A stretch of 64,000 nucleotides of DNA from Nonomuraea gerenzanensis (lineage in GTDB: Bacteria > Actinomycetota > Actinomycetes > Streptosporangiales > Streptosporangiaceae), in the NCBI RefSeq assembly GCF_020215645.1, contig NZ_CP084058.1:9672001-9736000 (forward strand), read 5' to 3'. Of the stretch, positions 42,147 to 50,578 are shown piece by piece; positions within the stretch are counted from its first letter, which is position 1, and each line of letters begins with the position of its first letter. The translations under genes were made by a program, and so were the position numbers. The notes under the pieces are model-generated. The model made no database searches. It saw only the letters and a list, made by a program, of their open reading frames with translations, and was not told the origin of the DNA.

Positions 42147-43645
42147 CTGTCGCCACTCCTCCACACGGCGCGCATCACCGCGCCACGGTCGATCTTGAAA
42201 TTCCTGGTCAGCAGGCCGCTCTCCACGGTCAGCTCCGCGGCCGGGCGGACGACGGTGGTCGCGATCCGGTGCGACGGCTCGCGGCCGGCGTTGAGCCGCT
42301 GCACGGCCGACTCCACCTCGGCGGCCCCCGCCAGGTCGTCGGTCCAGACGACGCAGGCGAGCAGCGCGGCGCCGTCCGGCAGGGCCACCATGGCGCGCGC
42401 GCCGGGCAGGGCCCGTTCGAGGTCGGCCTCCAGCTCGGCCGGGTTGATCTTCACGCCGCTGCGGGTGATGATCACATTCTTCTTGCGGCCCGTGAGCCGC
42501 AGGAACCCGTCCTCCATGACGCCGAGGTCGCCGGTGGCGATCCGGCCGTCGGGCAGGAAGACCGCGTCCTGCGTCTCGACGCCCTCGTAGACGTAGCCGA
42601 CGACCTGCGGCCGCTCGGCGCGCACGATGACCTCGCCGTCGTCGCCGAGCTCGACGGTGATGCCGGCCACGGGCCGTCCCGCCGTGCCGATCCTGGCCCG
42701 GCCCGGCACGTTCATGGCGATCCAGCCGATCTCGGTGCTGCCGTAGAGCTCGTAAAGCGGCGCGCCCAGCTCGTGGAACAGCGCCACCATGGCCGGCGGC
42801 ACGGGCGCGGACCCGATGTACATGAGCCGGACCCGCGAGCCGTACATCGACAGCCAGCCGCGCCCCTTGGTGATCCGCTCGGGCGGGTCGGCGGCCAGGA
42901 CCCGGTTGTGGAGCAGCTCGAAGAAGGACGGCGGGCCGAGGATGATCGTGGGCTCCACCGTCCTGAACGCCTGGAACATGATCTCCGGCGGCACCACGGT
43001 GACCGCGCAGCCCGTCCAGATGGCGAGGTAGGTGAGGTAGCGCTGCTGGAAGTTCGAGTACGGCATCACGATCGCGAGGTCGTCGTCCGTGGTCACCTGC
43101 CACGCGCGGGCCGACAGCTCGACGGTGTTGGCGATGCCGTCGTCGGTGAGCAGCAGGCCCTTCTGCGTGCCCGCGGTCCCCGAGGAGAACGCGATCGTGC
43201 ACACGCCCGGCGGCAGCACCGGCGCGTCGGCGTGCCGCACCGGGTCCAGCTTGACCGGCCGTTCGGTGAGGACCGCGGTGCCCGCGGGCGGGCCGTCGTC
43301 ACCCGGCAGCGGCCGGGTCACCAGCAGCGCCGTCAGCCGGTACCTGGCCACGAGCGCGCCGATCTCCGCGGGCTCCGAGCGGTTCTCCGCGGGGATGGCG
43401 ACGGGGACGCAGCCCAGGGCGAGCAGCGCGAGGTCGGCCAGGATCCACTCGTAGGAGTTCGGGCCGAGCACGCCGACGAGGTCGCCCGCGCCAAGGCCGC
43501 TGTCGCGCAGCTCACCCATGAGCCGCACGGCGTCGTCGTGGATCTCGGCGTACGTCCTGACCAGCGTGCCGCCGTCCCGCGACAGGAAGCGCATCCGCTG
43601 GCCGGGATGCTCGGCGAGCCTGTCCACCAGGGAGTCAACGAACAT
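42143..43645 (-). CDS. acyl/aminoacyl-AMP ligase (ANL superfamily)
   Basis: 500 residues from ATG 43645. Core motifs: A3 IAFSSGTAGTQKG, A5 YELYGSTEIG, A7 IATGDLG, A8 LTGRKKNVIITRSGVKINPAE, and A10 Lys in RNFKIDRGA. There is no NRPS adenylation insert and the diagnostic amino-group Asp of amino-acid-activating domains is not obvious, so an acyl acid is as likely as an amino acid. It activates the acid as AMP ester and loads a carrier; the carrier-protein gene starts inside its stop codon. It overlaps the zinc-peptidase gene end by 11 nt. Confidence 0.88.
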   Translation of the reverse strand: MFVDSLVDRLAEHPGQRMRFLSRDGGTLVRTYAEIHDDAVRLMGELRDSGLGAGDLVGVLGPNSYEWILADLALLALGCVPVAIPAENRSEPAEIGALVARYRLTALLVTRPLPGDDGPPAGTAVLTERPVKLDPVRHADAPVLPPGVCTIAFSSGTAGTQKGLLLTDDGIANTVELSARAWQVTTDDDLAIVMPYSNFQQRYLTYLAIWTGCAVTVVPPEIMFQAFRTVEPTIILGPPSFFELLHNRVLAADPPERITKGRGWLSMYGSRVRLMYIGSAPVPPAMVALFHELGAPLYELYGSTEIGWIAMNVPGRARIGTAGRPVAGITVELGDDGEVIVRAERPQVVGYVYEGVETQDAVFLPDGRIATGDLGVMEDGFLRLTGRKKNVIITRSGVKINPAELEADLERALPGARAMVALPDGAALLACVVWTDDLAGAAEVESAVQRLNAGREPSHRIATTVVRPAAELTVESGLLTRNFKIDRGAVMRAVWRSGDR

Positions 43646-45005
43646 GGAGGTGTTCCTGCACGTACTCGACGGACTGCATGGGCCTGCGGCGCAGCTCCTC
43701 GACCAGCGGCGCGAGCGGCCCGAGGTCGCCGGGGCCGTACGCGTCGTGGAAGGCCAGCGCGGGCCGGGGGTCGGGCAGCAGCAGGACCTCGGCCAGCACG
43801 CGGGCCAGCGACCGCAGCCCGGCGAGCACCACGTCCGGCTCGCCGACGAGGACGGGGCCGTCCAGCGCCAGCGCCCCCAGCTTGGCGAAGTAGGACAGCT
43901 GCAGGAACATGCCGTCGCTGTCCGGGAACGTGCCGAGCCCGCGGTCCACGTAGCGCAGGCACTCGGCCAGGTAGTACGCGATGACGTCGGCCTTGTCCAG
44001 CCCGAGCGGCTCGGCCCACACCTCGGCCAGCAGCAGGATGCCGAACACGTCGGCGGCCGTCTCCTGCAGCACGCCCACGATCCAGTGGTCGGCCCGCCAC
44101 AGCGGGTCGAAGTCCGTCGCGGGCCGGTGCACGAAGTGGCCGAACTCGTGGCTGAGCACGCCGAGCACCGGGATCCCCGCGAACCGGTCGGCCGCCGGGT
44201 CGAAGGGCCGGCCCACCCGCACGTACCGGGCGGCGAGCGGGGCGGACACCGCGTCGAGGACGGCGCGGTGGGTGTTGCGGAAGTAGTAGGTCTTCTTATA
44301 CGGCGACTCCTTGACCCCTTCGTCCTCCGGCAGGAAGTACGCGATGTGCTTGGGGTGCAGGTTGCCCTCCCCCGCCATGAAGAACAGCCGGGTCGCGGCG
44401 AACGCCGGCAGGTCGCCGAGCCGCAGGTCCGCCATGAGCGTGCGCAGGTACGGCTCGGCCCTGTCCCGCTCGGCCAGCGCGGCGGTCACGAACTCCTGCC
44501 CCGCGTCGTCGCGGCGGCAGGCGAACGCCGTGGGCAGCCCGCCGGGGTCCTTGCCCGACCAGGTGCCGAGATGGCCGGCCACGAGCGTCACGTCCTCGCG
44601 CAGCTCCGCCAGCTCGCACAGGGCCTCGGTCGGGTAGCCGCGCTCGACGGCGTCGGCCCGCAGCCCGAGGGCGCGCCGGTCGGCGTCGCCGGGCAGGTGC
44701 TTGGCGATGTCGCGCATGGCGGAGGCGATCAGCGCCGGCGTCTGGAAGCGCCGGCCGGTCTCGGGCAACGAGGCCGGCCGCCTGCCCTCGGCGGGCGCCG
44801 CCGCGTCCTTGGCCTGGTGCCACTCGGCCTCGACGGCCGACTTCAGCGTGGCCAGCCCCGCGAGGAGGCCGGCGCCCAGGTCGGGGGTCTCGGCCGCAAG
44901 GTCCAGGCAGGCCAGCTGGTAGCCGCCGGACGGCGGCCAGAAGGCGCTGCGCCGGTCACGGAAGGTCCCGACGGCGGCTCGATTGTGCGAATAGTCGAAC
45001 CTCAT
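43635..45005 (-). CDS. zinc metallopeptidase-like protein with HEFGH motif
   Basis: 456 residues from ATG 45005 (ATGA overlap with GMC stop). LSHEFGH at 284-290 gives HExxH, and QETAADVFG supplies a third ligand, Glu315, 25 residues after the motif, the spacing of gluzincins. There is no signal peptide. The N-terminal 280 residues are helical with a Trp/Tyr-rich start (FWPPSGGYQLACLD) and match no family I can name. Tabtoxin clusters carry a zinc peptidase (TabP) that trims the peptide prodrug, so a peptidase or amide-forming role here is suggestive, but TabP homology is not visible. Confidence 0.65.
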   Translation of the reverse strand: MRFDYSHNRAAVGTFRDRRSAFWPPSGGYQLACLDLAAETPDLGAGLLAGLATLKSAVEAEWHQAKDAAAPAEGRRPASLPETGRRFQTPALIASAMRDIAKHLPGDADRRALGLRADAVERGYPTEALCELAELREDVTLVAGHLGTWSGKDPGGLPTAFACRRDDAGQEFVTAALAERDRAEPYLRTLMADLRLGDLPAFAATRLFFMAGEGNLHPKHIAYFLPEDEGVKESPYKKTYYFRNTHRAVLDAVSAPLAARYVRVGRPFDPAADRFAGIPVLGVLSHEFGHFVHRPATDFDPLWRADHWIVGVLQETAADVFGILLLAEVWAEPLGLDKADVIAYYLAECLRYVDRGLGTFPDSDGMFLQLSYFAKLGALALDGPVLVGEPDVVLAGLRSLARVLAEVLLLPDPRPALAFHDAYGPGDLGPLAPLVEELRRRPMQSVEYVQEHLHVR

Positions 45006-46603
45006 GCGTTCTTCTCCAGGGAATCGGCGATGACGAGCGCTGCGCCTTTTTCGCCGATCATCATGCTCGCGGCGTTCGTGTTGCCGGAGACCATGGTCGG
45101 CATCACCGAGGCGTCGATCACGCGCAGCCCGGACAGGCCGCGCACGCGCAGCCGGTGGTCCACGACCGCCATCGGGTCGTCGCCCATCCGGCACGTTCCC
45201 ACCGGGTGGTAGGAGGTGTCGCCGTGCTCCCGGGCGTAGGCGACCAGCTCGTCGTCCGTCCTGACGTCCTGGCCCGGGATCAGCTCGTACGCGCGGTACG
45301 CGTCGAGCGCCGGCTCCGCCACCACGCGGCGGGCGATGCGCATCCCGGCGACCAGCCGCGCGCGGTCGGCCTCGGAGTCGAGGAAGCGCGGCCTGATCGC
45401 GGGTGGCGCCGCCGGGTCGGCGGAGCGGATGTGGATGGACCCGGCGGACTCGGGCCGCAGCGGGTAGACGCCCAGCGTCATGCCGGGAGCGGTGTCCAGC
45501 CGCCGGGTCGCGCCCGCGCCGTAGCTGGCGGGGGCGAAGTGGAACTGCAGGTCCGGCCGCGGCTCGGCGTCGGAGGAGCGGACGAACCCGTGGCCGAGCG
45601 CGATGGGCAGGCTGAGCAGCCCCCGGCGGCGCGTCAGGTATGTCGCGATCTCGCCGGCCAGGCGCAGGCCGCGCGAGCGCTCGTTGAAGGTGATGGGACG
45701 GCGGACCCGCCAGCGCAGCCGGGTCGCGTAGTGGTCGCGGAAGTTCTCCCCCACGCCTGGCAGGTGGTGCACGACCGGCACCCCGGCCGCGGCCAGCACC
45801 TCGGCCGGGCCGACCCCCGACAGTTCGAGCAGTTGCGGCGACTGCACGGTGCCCGCGCTGAGGATCACCTCGCGCGCGCAGTCGGCCCGGCGGGCCTCGC
45901 CCCGGTGGCGGAAGCGCACGCCGACGCAGCGCCTGCCCTCGAACCGCAACCCGGTGACGTGCGCGCCGGTGACCACGAGCAGGTTCGGCCGCCGCATCGC
46001 CCGGCGCAGATACGTCCCCGCGACCGACGAGCGGCGGCCACGGTCGTGGTTGACCTGGTAGTAGCCGAAGCCCTCCTGGTCACCGGAGTTGTAGTCGGGG
46101 TTCTCGCGGTACCCGGCCTTCTGCGCGGCCAGCAGGAACGCCTCGCACAGCTCGTCGCGCTCGCGCGGCGGCCCGACGCTGATCAGCCCGTCCCGCCCGC
46201 GGCCCGGCCCGCCCAGCTCCGTGCGCTCCAGTCTCATGAAGTACGGCAGCACGCCGGCCCACGACCAGCCGGGGTTGCCCAGGCGCTCCCACTCGTCGTA
46301 GTCCTCGCGCTGGCCGCGCACGAAGATCATGCCGTTGATCTGGTTGGACCCGCCGAGCAGCCGGCCGCGCGGGATGCGCAGGCTCCTGCCGCCGATCGTC
46401 GGGTCGGCCTCGGTGTCGAAGCACCAGTCGTAGCCGGGGTCGCCCATGAGGATGGTCTCCGCGGCCGGGATCGACAGCAGCGGGCTGCGCCGCCGCGCCC
46501 CCGACTCCAGCAGCAGCACCCGCGTGCCGGGGTCCTCCGACAGCCGCGACGCCAGGATGCAGCCCGCCGCGCCCGCCCCCACGATGATGTAGTCGGCCCG
46601 CAT
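45002..46603 (-). CDS. GMC-family FAD-dependent oxidoreductase
   Basis: 533 residues from ATG 46603, abutting the dioxygenase stop. The N-terminal FAD fold has DYIIVGAGAAGCILASRLS and LLLES; GGSNQINGMIFVRG is the GMC signature 1, and LSAGTVQSPQLLELSGVG is signature 2. The active-site His is in SYHPVGTCRMG, and the second conserved position is Asn in VSGNTNA, as in choline-dehydrogenase-like enzymes. It oxidises an alcohol to aldehyde or further. No signal peptide. In the pathway it could oxidise a hydroxyl placed by one of the two dioxygenases. Confidence 0.9.
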   Translation of the reverse strand: MRADYIIVGAGAAGCILASRLSEDPGTRVLLLESGARRRSPLLSIPAAETILMGDPGYDWCFDTEADPTIGGRSLRIPRGRLLGGSNQINGMIFVRGQREDYDEWERLGNPGWSWAGVLPYFMRLERTELGGPGRGRDGLISVGPPRERDELCEAFLLAAQKAGYRENPDYNSGDQEGFGYYQVNHDRGRRSSVAGTYLRRAMRRPNLLVVTGAHVTGLRFEGRRCVGVRFRHRGEARRADCAREVILSAGTVQSPQLLELSGVGPAEVLAAAGVPVVHHLPGVGENFRDHYATRLRWRVRRPITFNERSRGLRLAGEIATYLTRRRGLLSLPIALGHGFVRSSDAEPRPDLQFHFAPASYGAGATRRLDTAPGMTLGVYPLRPESAGSIHIRSADPAAPPAIRPRFLDSEADRARLVAGMRIARRVVAEPALDAYRAYELIPGQDVRTDDELVAYAREHGDTSYHPVGTCRMGDDPMAVVDHRLRVRGLSGLRVIDASVMPTMVSGNTNAASMMIGEKGAALVIADSLEKNA

Positions 46604-47440
46604 CTAACGGACCGCCGCGAGCGTGGTCCGGTGCATCAGGCGCCGGTGGTTGACGTGGTCGTAGTAGGTGGCCATGTGCATGGCGCTGCGGTTGTCCCAC
46701 AGGACGATGTCGCCGACCCGCCACCGGTGGCGGTAGGTGAAGCGCGGCATCGTGGCGAACTCCTGAAGGAAGGTGATGAGCGGCCGGCTCTCGTCCTCGG
46801 GCAGGCCGACGATCCGCCACGGCACGTTGCCGCCGACGTACAGCGCCTTGCGCCCGCTCACGTCGTGCACCTTCACGATGGGGTGCGCGACGTCCGCCCA
46901 CTCCGCGCGCTCCTGCTCGGTGGGCGGGGGCCGGTCCGGGTAGTTGTAGGGGCGGGACTGGACCCGGCTGATGACGACCTGGAGGCCGGCGATCCGGTCC
47001 TTGATCCGGTCGGGGAGCGCGTCGTAGGCGGCGTACATGTTGGCGTACCACGTGTCGCCGCCGGTCGGCGGCACCTCCCGCGCGTACAGCAGGGAGCCCG
47101 TCGGCGGCTCGGTCAGGTACGCGCCGTCGCTGTGCCACACCCGGCCGCTGTACGCCGAGCCGATGGGCTTGCCGTCGCGCGTCAGGTTCGACAGGACGAG
47201 GATCTCGGGATGCTCGTCGGCGTTGAACCGGGACCGGGTGTAGCTGACCACCCGCCCGAACCTGCGGGTGAACTCCACCTGCTGGTCCGGAGTCATTTCC
47301 TGGCCGCGGATCAACAGAATGGTCCGGTCGATCCACGCCTGATAGATGCGCTCGAAATCGTCGTCGGAAATATGCCCGGTGACGTCGAGCCCGCGAACTT
47401 CAGTGCCAATGCATTCCGTGATGGGAATCAATTCGAGCAT
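46604..47440 (-). CDS. TauD/TfdA-family Fe(II)/2-oxoglutarate dioxygenase
   Basis: 278 residues from ATG 47440, with AGGTGAGG upstream; first gene of the leftward operon. Iron ligands: His103-x-Asp105 (VWHSDGAY) and His255 (RSAMHMATYYD); Arg267/Arg271 lie in the usual position for 2-oxoglutarate. It keeps the Asp, so hydroxylation is expected, in contrast to the SyrB2-like enzyme. Tabtoxin biosynthesis uses TblC, related to clavaminate synthase, of the same superfamily, for oxidation of the warhead. This gene is the natural counterpart, placed opposite the beta-lactam genes. Confidence 0.9.
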   Translation of the reverse strand: MLELIPITECIGTEVRGLDVTGHISDDDFERIYQAWIDRTILLIRGQEMTPDQQVEFTRRFGRVVSYTRSRFNADEHPEILVLSNLTRDGKPIGSAYSGRVWHSDGAYLTEPPTGSLLYAREVPPTGGDTWYANMYAAYDALPDRIKDRIAGLQVVISRVQSRPYNYPDRPPPTEQERAEWADVAHPIVKVHDVSGRKALYVGGNVPWRIVGLPEDESRPLITFLQEFATMPRFTYRHRWRVGDIVLWDNRSAMHMATYYDHVNHRRLMHRTTLAAVR

Positions 47441-47804
47441 GGCCGAACCTCACCTGGAGTCCGTTGCGGCAATGGCGGGAGCATACGACGCGGCCACAGC
47501 GCGGCGCAAGGAAGCCAGTGCCACTGAGTTTTCCCGTAACGGCTGCGGCAAACGCCCCGGTAAGTGTCGTGACAAAAACCCGGACACCGGCGCTGAGCAG
47601 CCAGTTAACATGTTACGTACTTCTCACACTCCTGGATTAAACATATTGTGGATCTTGATTGGTCCACTAAGAAAAGCGGCCTTCCGCCCTCCGTCGGCCG
47701 CGTGTTACGCTGCAGCCCCCGTGTTCGACGGCCGCGAATAACCAAAGGCAGAAATCGCCTCTCCGGTGCGGCGTCGACACCGGTTGACCCCAGGGAGGGA
47801 AAGA
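47441..47804. promoter_or_regulatory. 364-bp divergent promoter region of the biosynthetic cluster
   Basis: It separates the leftward 14-gene operon from the rightward beta-lactam operon and is clearly richer in A+T than its flanks, especially 47560-47680. TAACATGTTA at 47606-47615 is a perfect 10-bp palindrome; GTGGATC (47648-47654) and GGTCCAC (47661-47667) form an imperfect inverted repeat. TACGCT at 47706-47711 is a possible -10 box for the rightward operon. AGGGAGG at 47792-47798 is the methyltransferase ribosome site. No regulator gene lies inside the cluster. Confidence 0.6.
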
Positions 47805-48500
47805 GTGCCGCAATCCAAACCGGAGCTGGCGCGCATTCACGACTACTATTGTCTGCCCCGCTCGGTCGGCTCCGATTCGCAGAGCATCTATGACATCTGG
47901 GAGAGCGGTGGCGCGTTCAACGACTCCATCACCCCGTCCACGTACGTCCCCGAGTACCGCTCGCACATCGTCCTGAAGATCCTCATGCTGACCGCGCCCG
48001 ACTCGGCGGTGCTGTCGCTCGGCTGCGGCAACGGCTTCGTCGAAGGCGACCTCGCCGGGCACGGCCGCGACGTGCGGGCCATCGATTGCAACGCCGAAGC
48101 CGTCGAGCTGACCAGGAAGAAGGGCGTCGACGCGCGCACGCTCGACTTCTTCGAGCTCAGCTCGGCCGACACCGCCGGCGTCTCGGCCGTCTACGCCGAC
48201 GGCCTGCTCGGCCACCTCTTCGACGCCACGCAGGGGCTGAGCCCCGCGCTCGGCAAGCTACGCGACCTGGCCCTGCCGCCGGGCGCCCACCTGGTCCTGT
48301 CCAACGACGCGCCGCGCGACCGCAAGGCCGACTTCGCGATGCACGAGCACGTGGACGGATTCTGGTTCATCGCGAAGGACTATCTGCACAAGAGCCTGAT
48401 TTCTTTCGGGTTCGAGCCGCTGGAAAGCTATTATTTCCCGTACCAGCGGCCGGTCAGCGGAATGCGTAACCGAACGATCTGTGTTGCGCTCGTGCCATGA
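47805..48500 (+). CDS. SAM-dependent methyltransferase, candidate TblA-like
   Basis: 231 residues from GTG 47805, with AGGGAGG 7 nt upstream. The class I fold has motif I VLSLGCGNGFVE, the acidic residue in RAIDCN after strand 2, and SAVYADGLLGHLF. The N-terminal LARIHDYYCLPRSVGSDSQSIYDIWESGGAFND and C-terminal PVSGMRNRTICVAL are family-specific. The extra one-carbon unit of tabtoxinine-beta-lactam derives from methionine, and TblA, a small protein of the tabtoxin cluster, is the proposed methyltransferase; similar size and position (next to the LysA-like gene) support correspondence. It heads the rightward operon. Confidence 0.75.
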   Translation: MPQSKPELARIHDYYCLPRSVGSDSQSIYDIWESGGAFNDSITPSTYVPEYRSHIVLKILMLTAPDSAVLSLGCGNGFVEGDLAGHGRDVRAIDCNAEAVELTRKKGVDARTLDFFELSSADTAGVSAVYADGLLGHLFDATQGLSPALGKLRDLALPPGAHLVLSNDAPRDRKADFAMHEHVDGFWFIAKDYLHKSLISFGFEPLESYYFPYQRPVSGMRNRTICVALVP

Positions 48501-48515
48501 CGATCGGATCCCGCC

Positions 48516-49745
48516 GTGCCGATGTCGGCTGAATTCGCCGAGCGGCTGCTGCCGCTGCTCCCCGAGCTCGTGGCGAGTTACCAGACCCCCTTCCACATCT
48601 ACGACGCCCGCGGGATCGTGGCCACCCACGAGGCCATGGCCCGCGCCTTCGGCGCCGCCGGCCACCGGCAGTATTTCGCGGTCAAGGCGTTGCCCAATCC
48701 GAATGTCCTGGCGTTGCTCCGGGCCGCGGGGAGCGGTTTCGACTGCTCCTCGGCGGTCGAGCTGCGCCTCGCTCTGGCGGTCGGCGCGCAACCCGGCGAC
48801 ATCGTTTTCACGTCCAACAACACCGCCCTGCCCGAATACCGGGCCGCGCTGGCCGCGGGTGCGTTGATAACTTTCGACGACCGGTCGTTCGCGAAGAAAG
48901 TCGACGAGCTGCCCGAGACCGTCGCCTTTCGCATCTCCCCCACCGGGCTGGCCGACGGCTGCGCGCTCATGGGCAGCGCGGCGCACAGCAAGTTCGGGGT
49001 GCCCGCGCACGAGCTGGCCGGCGCGTACGCCGAGGCTCGCGCGCGCGGCGCCCGGCGGTTCGGCATCCACGGCATGACGCTCGCCAACGAGCTCGACACC
49101 GGCCGCGCCGCGCGGGCGGCGGCCGAGGTCATCCGGCTCGGCGCGCGGGTGGCTGAAGCGGTCGGCATCGAGCTCGCGTACGTGAACGTCGGCGGCGGCC
49201 TCGGCATCCCGTACCGCGAGGACGACAAGCCCATCGACTTCATCGCGTACGCCGAGGAGATCCTCGCCGCCAGGGAGGAGCACTTCGGCCCCGGCGGGCC
49301 GCGCATCCTCACCGAGATCGGCCGGTACGTCACCGGCCCGCACGGCGTGCTCGTCACCCGCGTCATCAACCGCTGCCGCAAGGGCCACGAGATCGCCGGC
49401 CTGGACGCCTCGATGTCCGCGCTGATGCGGCCCGCCCTGTACGGCGCCTACCACCACATCTCGCTCCCCTTCGCCGGAGGGCGGCCCGCCGGCAGGTTCG
49501 ACGTCGTCGGCGCGCTCTGCGAGAACCTGGACAAGTTCGCCATCGACCGCGAGCTGCCCGAGCCGCGCGACGGCGACATCGTGCTCATCCACGACACCGG
49601 CGCCCACGGCCACGCCATGGGCTTCACCTACAACGGCCGCCTGCGGCCCGCCGAGCTGATGCTCACCGACGGCGGGGACGTGGTGGAGATCCGGCGTGCC
49701 GAGACCTACGACGACTACATGGCGACCGTCCGCTGGGGAGCGTGA
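48516..49745 (+). CDS. LysA-like PLP decarboxylase, candidate TabA-like
   Basis: 409 residues from GTG 48516 (ATG 48522 also possible). Fold-type III alanine-racemase-like barrel: QTPFHIYD, PLP Lys57 in YFAVKALPNPNVL, GSGFDCSSAVELRLAL, VNVGGGLGIPY, TEIGRYVTGPHG. The C-terminal beta domain has GALCENLDKFAIDRELP with the Cys and Tyr/Asp region of diaminopimelate decarboxylases. Signature differences from housekeeping LysA include FTSNNT in place of the usual Gly/Asn-rich loop. In Pseudomonas the LysA homologue TabA is required for tabtoxin but not for lysine. Its location next to DapD-like and DapC-like genes supports the same role; the substrate is an unknown methylated dipicolinate/pimelate derivative. 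Confidence 0.82.
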   Translation: MPMSAEFAERLLPLLPELVASYQTPFHIYDARGIVATHEAMARAFGAAGHRQYFAVKALPNPNVLALLRAAGSGFDCSSAVELRLALAVGAQPGDIVFTSNNTALPEYRAALAAGALITFDDRSFAKKVDELPETVAFRISPTGLADGCALMGSAAHSKFGVPAHELAGAYAEARARGARRFGIHGMTLANELDTGRAARAAAEVIRLGARVAEAVGIELAYVNVGGGLGIPYREDDKPIDFIAYAEEILAAREEHFGPGGPRILTEIGRYVTGPHGVLVTRVINRCRKGHEIAGLDASMSALMRPALYGAYHHISLPFAGGRPAGRFDVVGALCENLDKFAIDRELPEPRDGDIVLIHDTGAHGHAMGFTYNGRLRPAELMLTDGGDVVEIRRAETYDDYMATVRWGA

Positions 49746-49748
49746 TCC

Positions 49749-50567
49749 ATGAACAGGAGCTTGGTCGAGTCCGCCTTCGAGCGGCGGCGGTCACTGTCCG
49801 AGGACGACCTGGCGGCCCTGGCGCCGCACGTCGCCGCCGGCCTGGCTGCCCTCGACCGCGGCGAGCTGCGCGCGGCCCGGCCGCAGGGCCCTGAATGGGT
49901 GGTGGACACGTTCGTCAAGAAGCTCATCCTGCTGTCGTTCCTGCTCAACAGGAACGAGGTCGGCGACGGCGGCCCCCTGCGGCCGAAGAGCTTCGACAAG
50001 ATCGCGCTCAAGTTCGAGACCTGGGACGAGCCGGCCTTCCACGAGGGACGCCTGCGGGTGGTGCCCGGCGGGGTGGTCCGGCTGGGCGCGTACGTGGGGC
50101 CGGGGGTCGTGCTGATGCCGTGCTTCGTCAACGTCGGCGCCCACATCGGGGCGGGCACGATGATCGACACGTGGGCCACCGTCGGCTCCTGCGCCCAGAT
50201 CGGGGAGCGCTGCCACATCTCGGGCGGGGCCGGGATCGGAGGGGTGCTGGAGCCGATCGGTGAGCAGCCGGTCGTCGTGGAGGACGACGTCTTCGTGGGG
50301 GCGCGGTCGGAGATCGCCGAAGGGGTGGTGGTGCGGCGGGGGGCCGTGATCGGGATGGGGGTGTTCCTCGGCAGGTCCACGCCGATCGTCGATCGGGCCA
50401 GTGGGAAGGTCTCTTATGGGGAGGTGCCTGAGAACGCGGTGGTCGTGCCTGGGGCGCGCACTGATCCCCATAATCCCGATATTTCGGTTTATGCGGCGAT
50501 CATCGTCAAGCACGCCGACGACCGCACCCGCGGCAAGACCGCCCTGAACGACCTCGTCCGCGACTGA
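49749..50567 (+). CDS. DapD-like tetrahydrodipicolinate N-succinyltransferase, candidate TabB-like
   Basis: 272 residues, 3 nt after the previous stop. A left-handed beta-helix of hexapeptide repeats (about 105-230) carries MPCFVNVGAHIGAGTMIDTWATVGSCAQIG and GGAGIGGVLEPIGEQPVVVEDDVFVGARSEI, nearly the text of proteobacterial DapD. Actinomycetes normally use the very different Rv1201c-type DapD for lysine, so this is a specialised or transferred copy. It transfers succinyl (or acetyl) from CoA to a cyclic amino-dicarboxylate. TabB of the tabtoxin cluster is a DapD homologue acting early in the pathway. Codon choice in 50400-50510 shifts to A/T-ending codons, unlike the rest. Confidence 0.88.
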   Translation: MNRSLVESAFERRRSLSEDDLAALAPHVAAGLAALDRGELRAARPQGPEWVVDTFVKKLILLSFLLNRNEVGDGGPLRPKSFDKIALKFETWDEPAFHEGRLRVVPGGVVRLGAYVGPGVVLMPCFVNVGAHIGAGTMIDTWATVGSCAQIGERCHISGGAGIGGVLEPIGEQPVVVEDDVFVGARSEIAEGVVVRRGAVIGMGVFLGRSTPIVDRASGKVSYGEVPENAVVVPGARTDPHNPDISVYAAIIVKHADDRTRGKTALNDLVRD

Positions 50568-50578
50568 ACCCCGCCACC

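Noticed and set aside
49749..50567. DapD-like gene as the housekeeping lysine enzyme
   Set aside because: It is the proteobacterial type, embedded between LysA-like and beta-lactam-synthetase-like genes, and actinomycetes normally have a different DapD. Not fully excludable without the rest of the genome.
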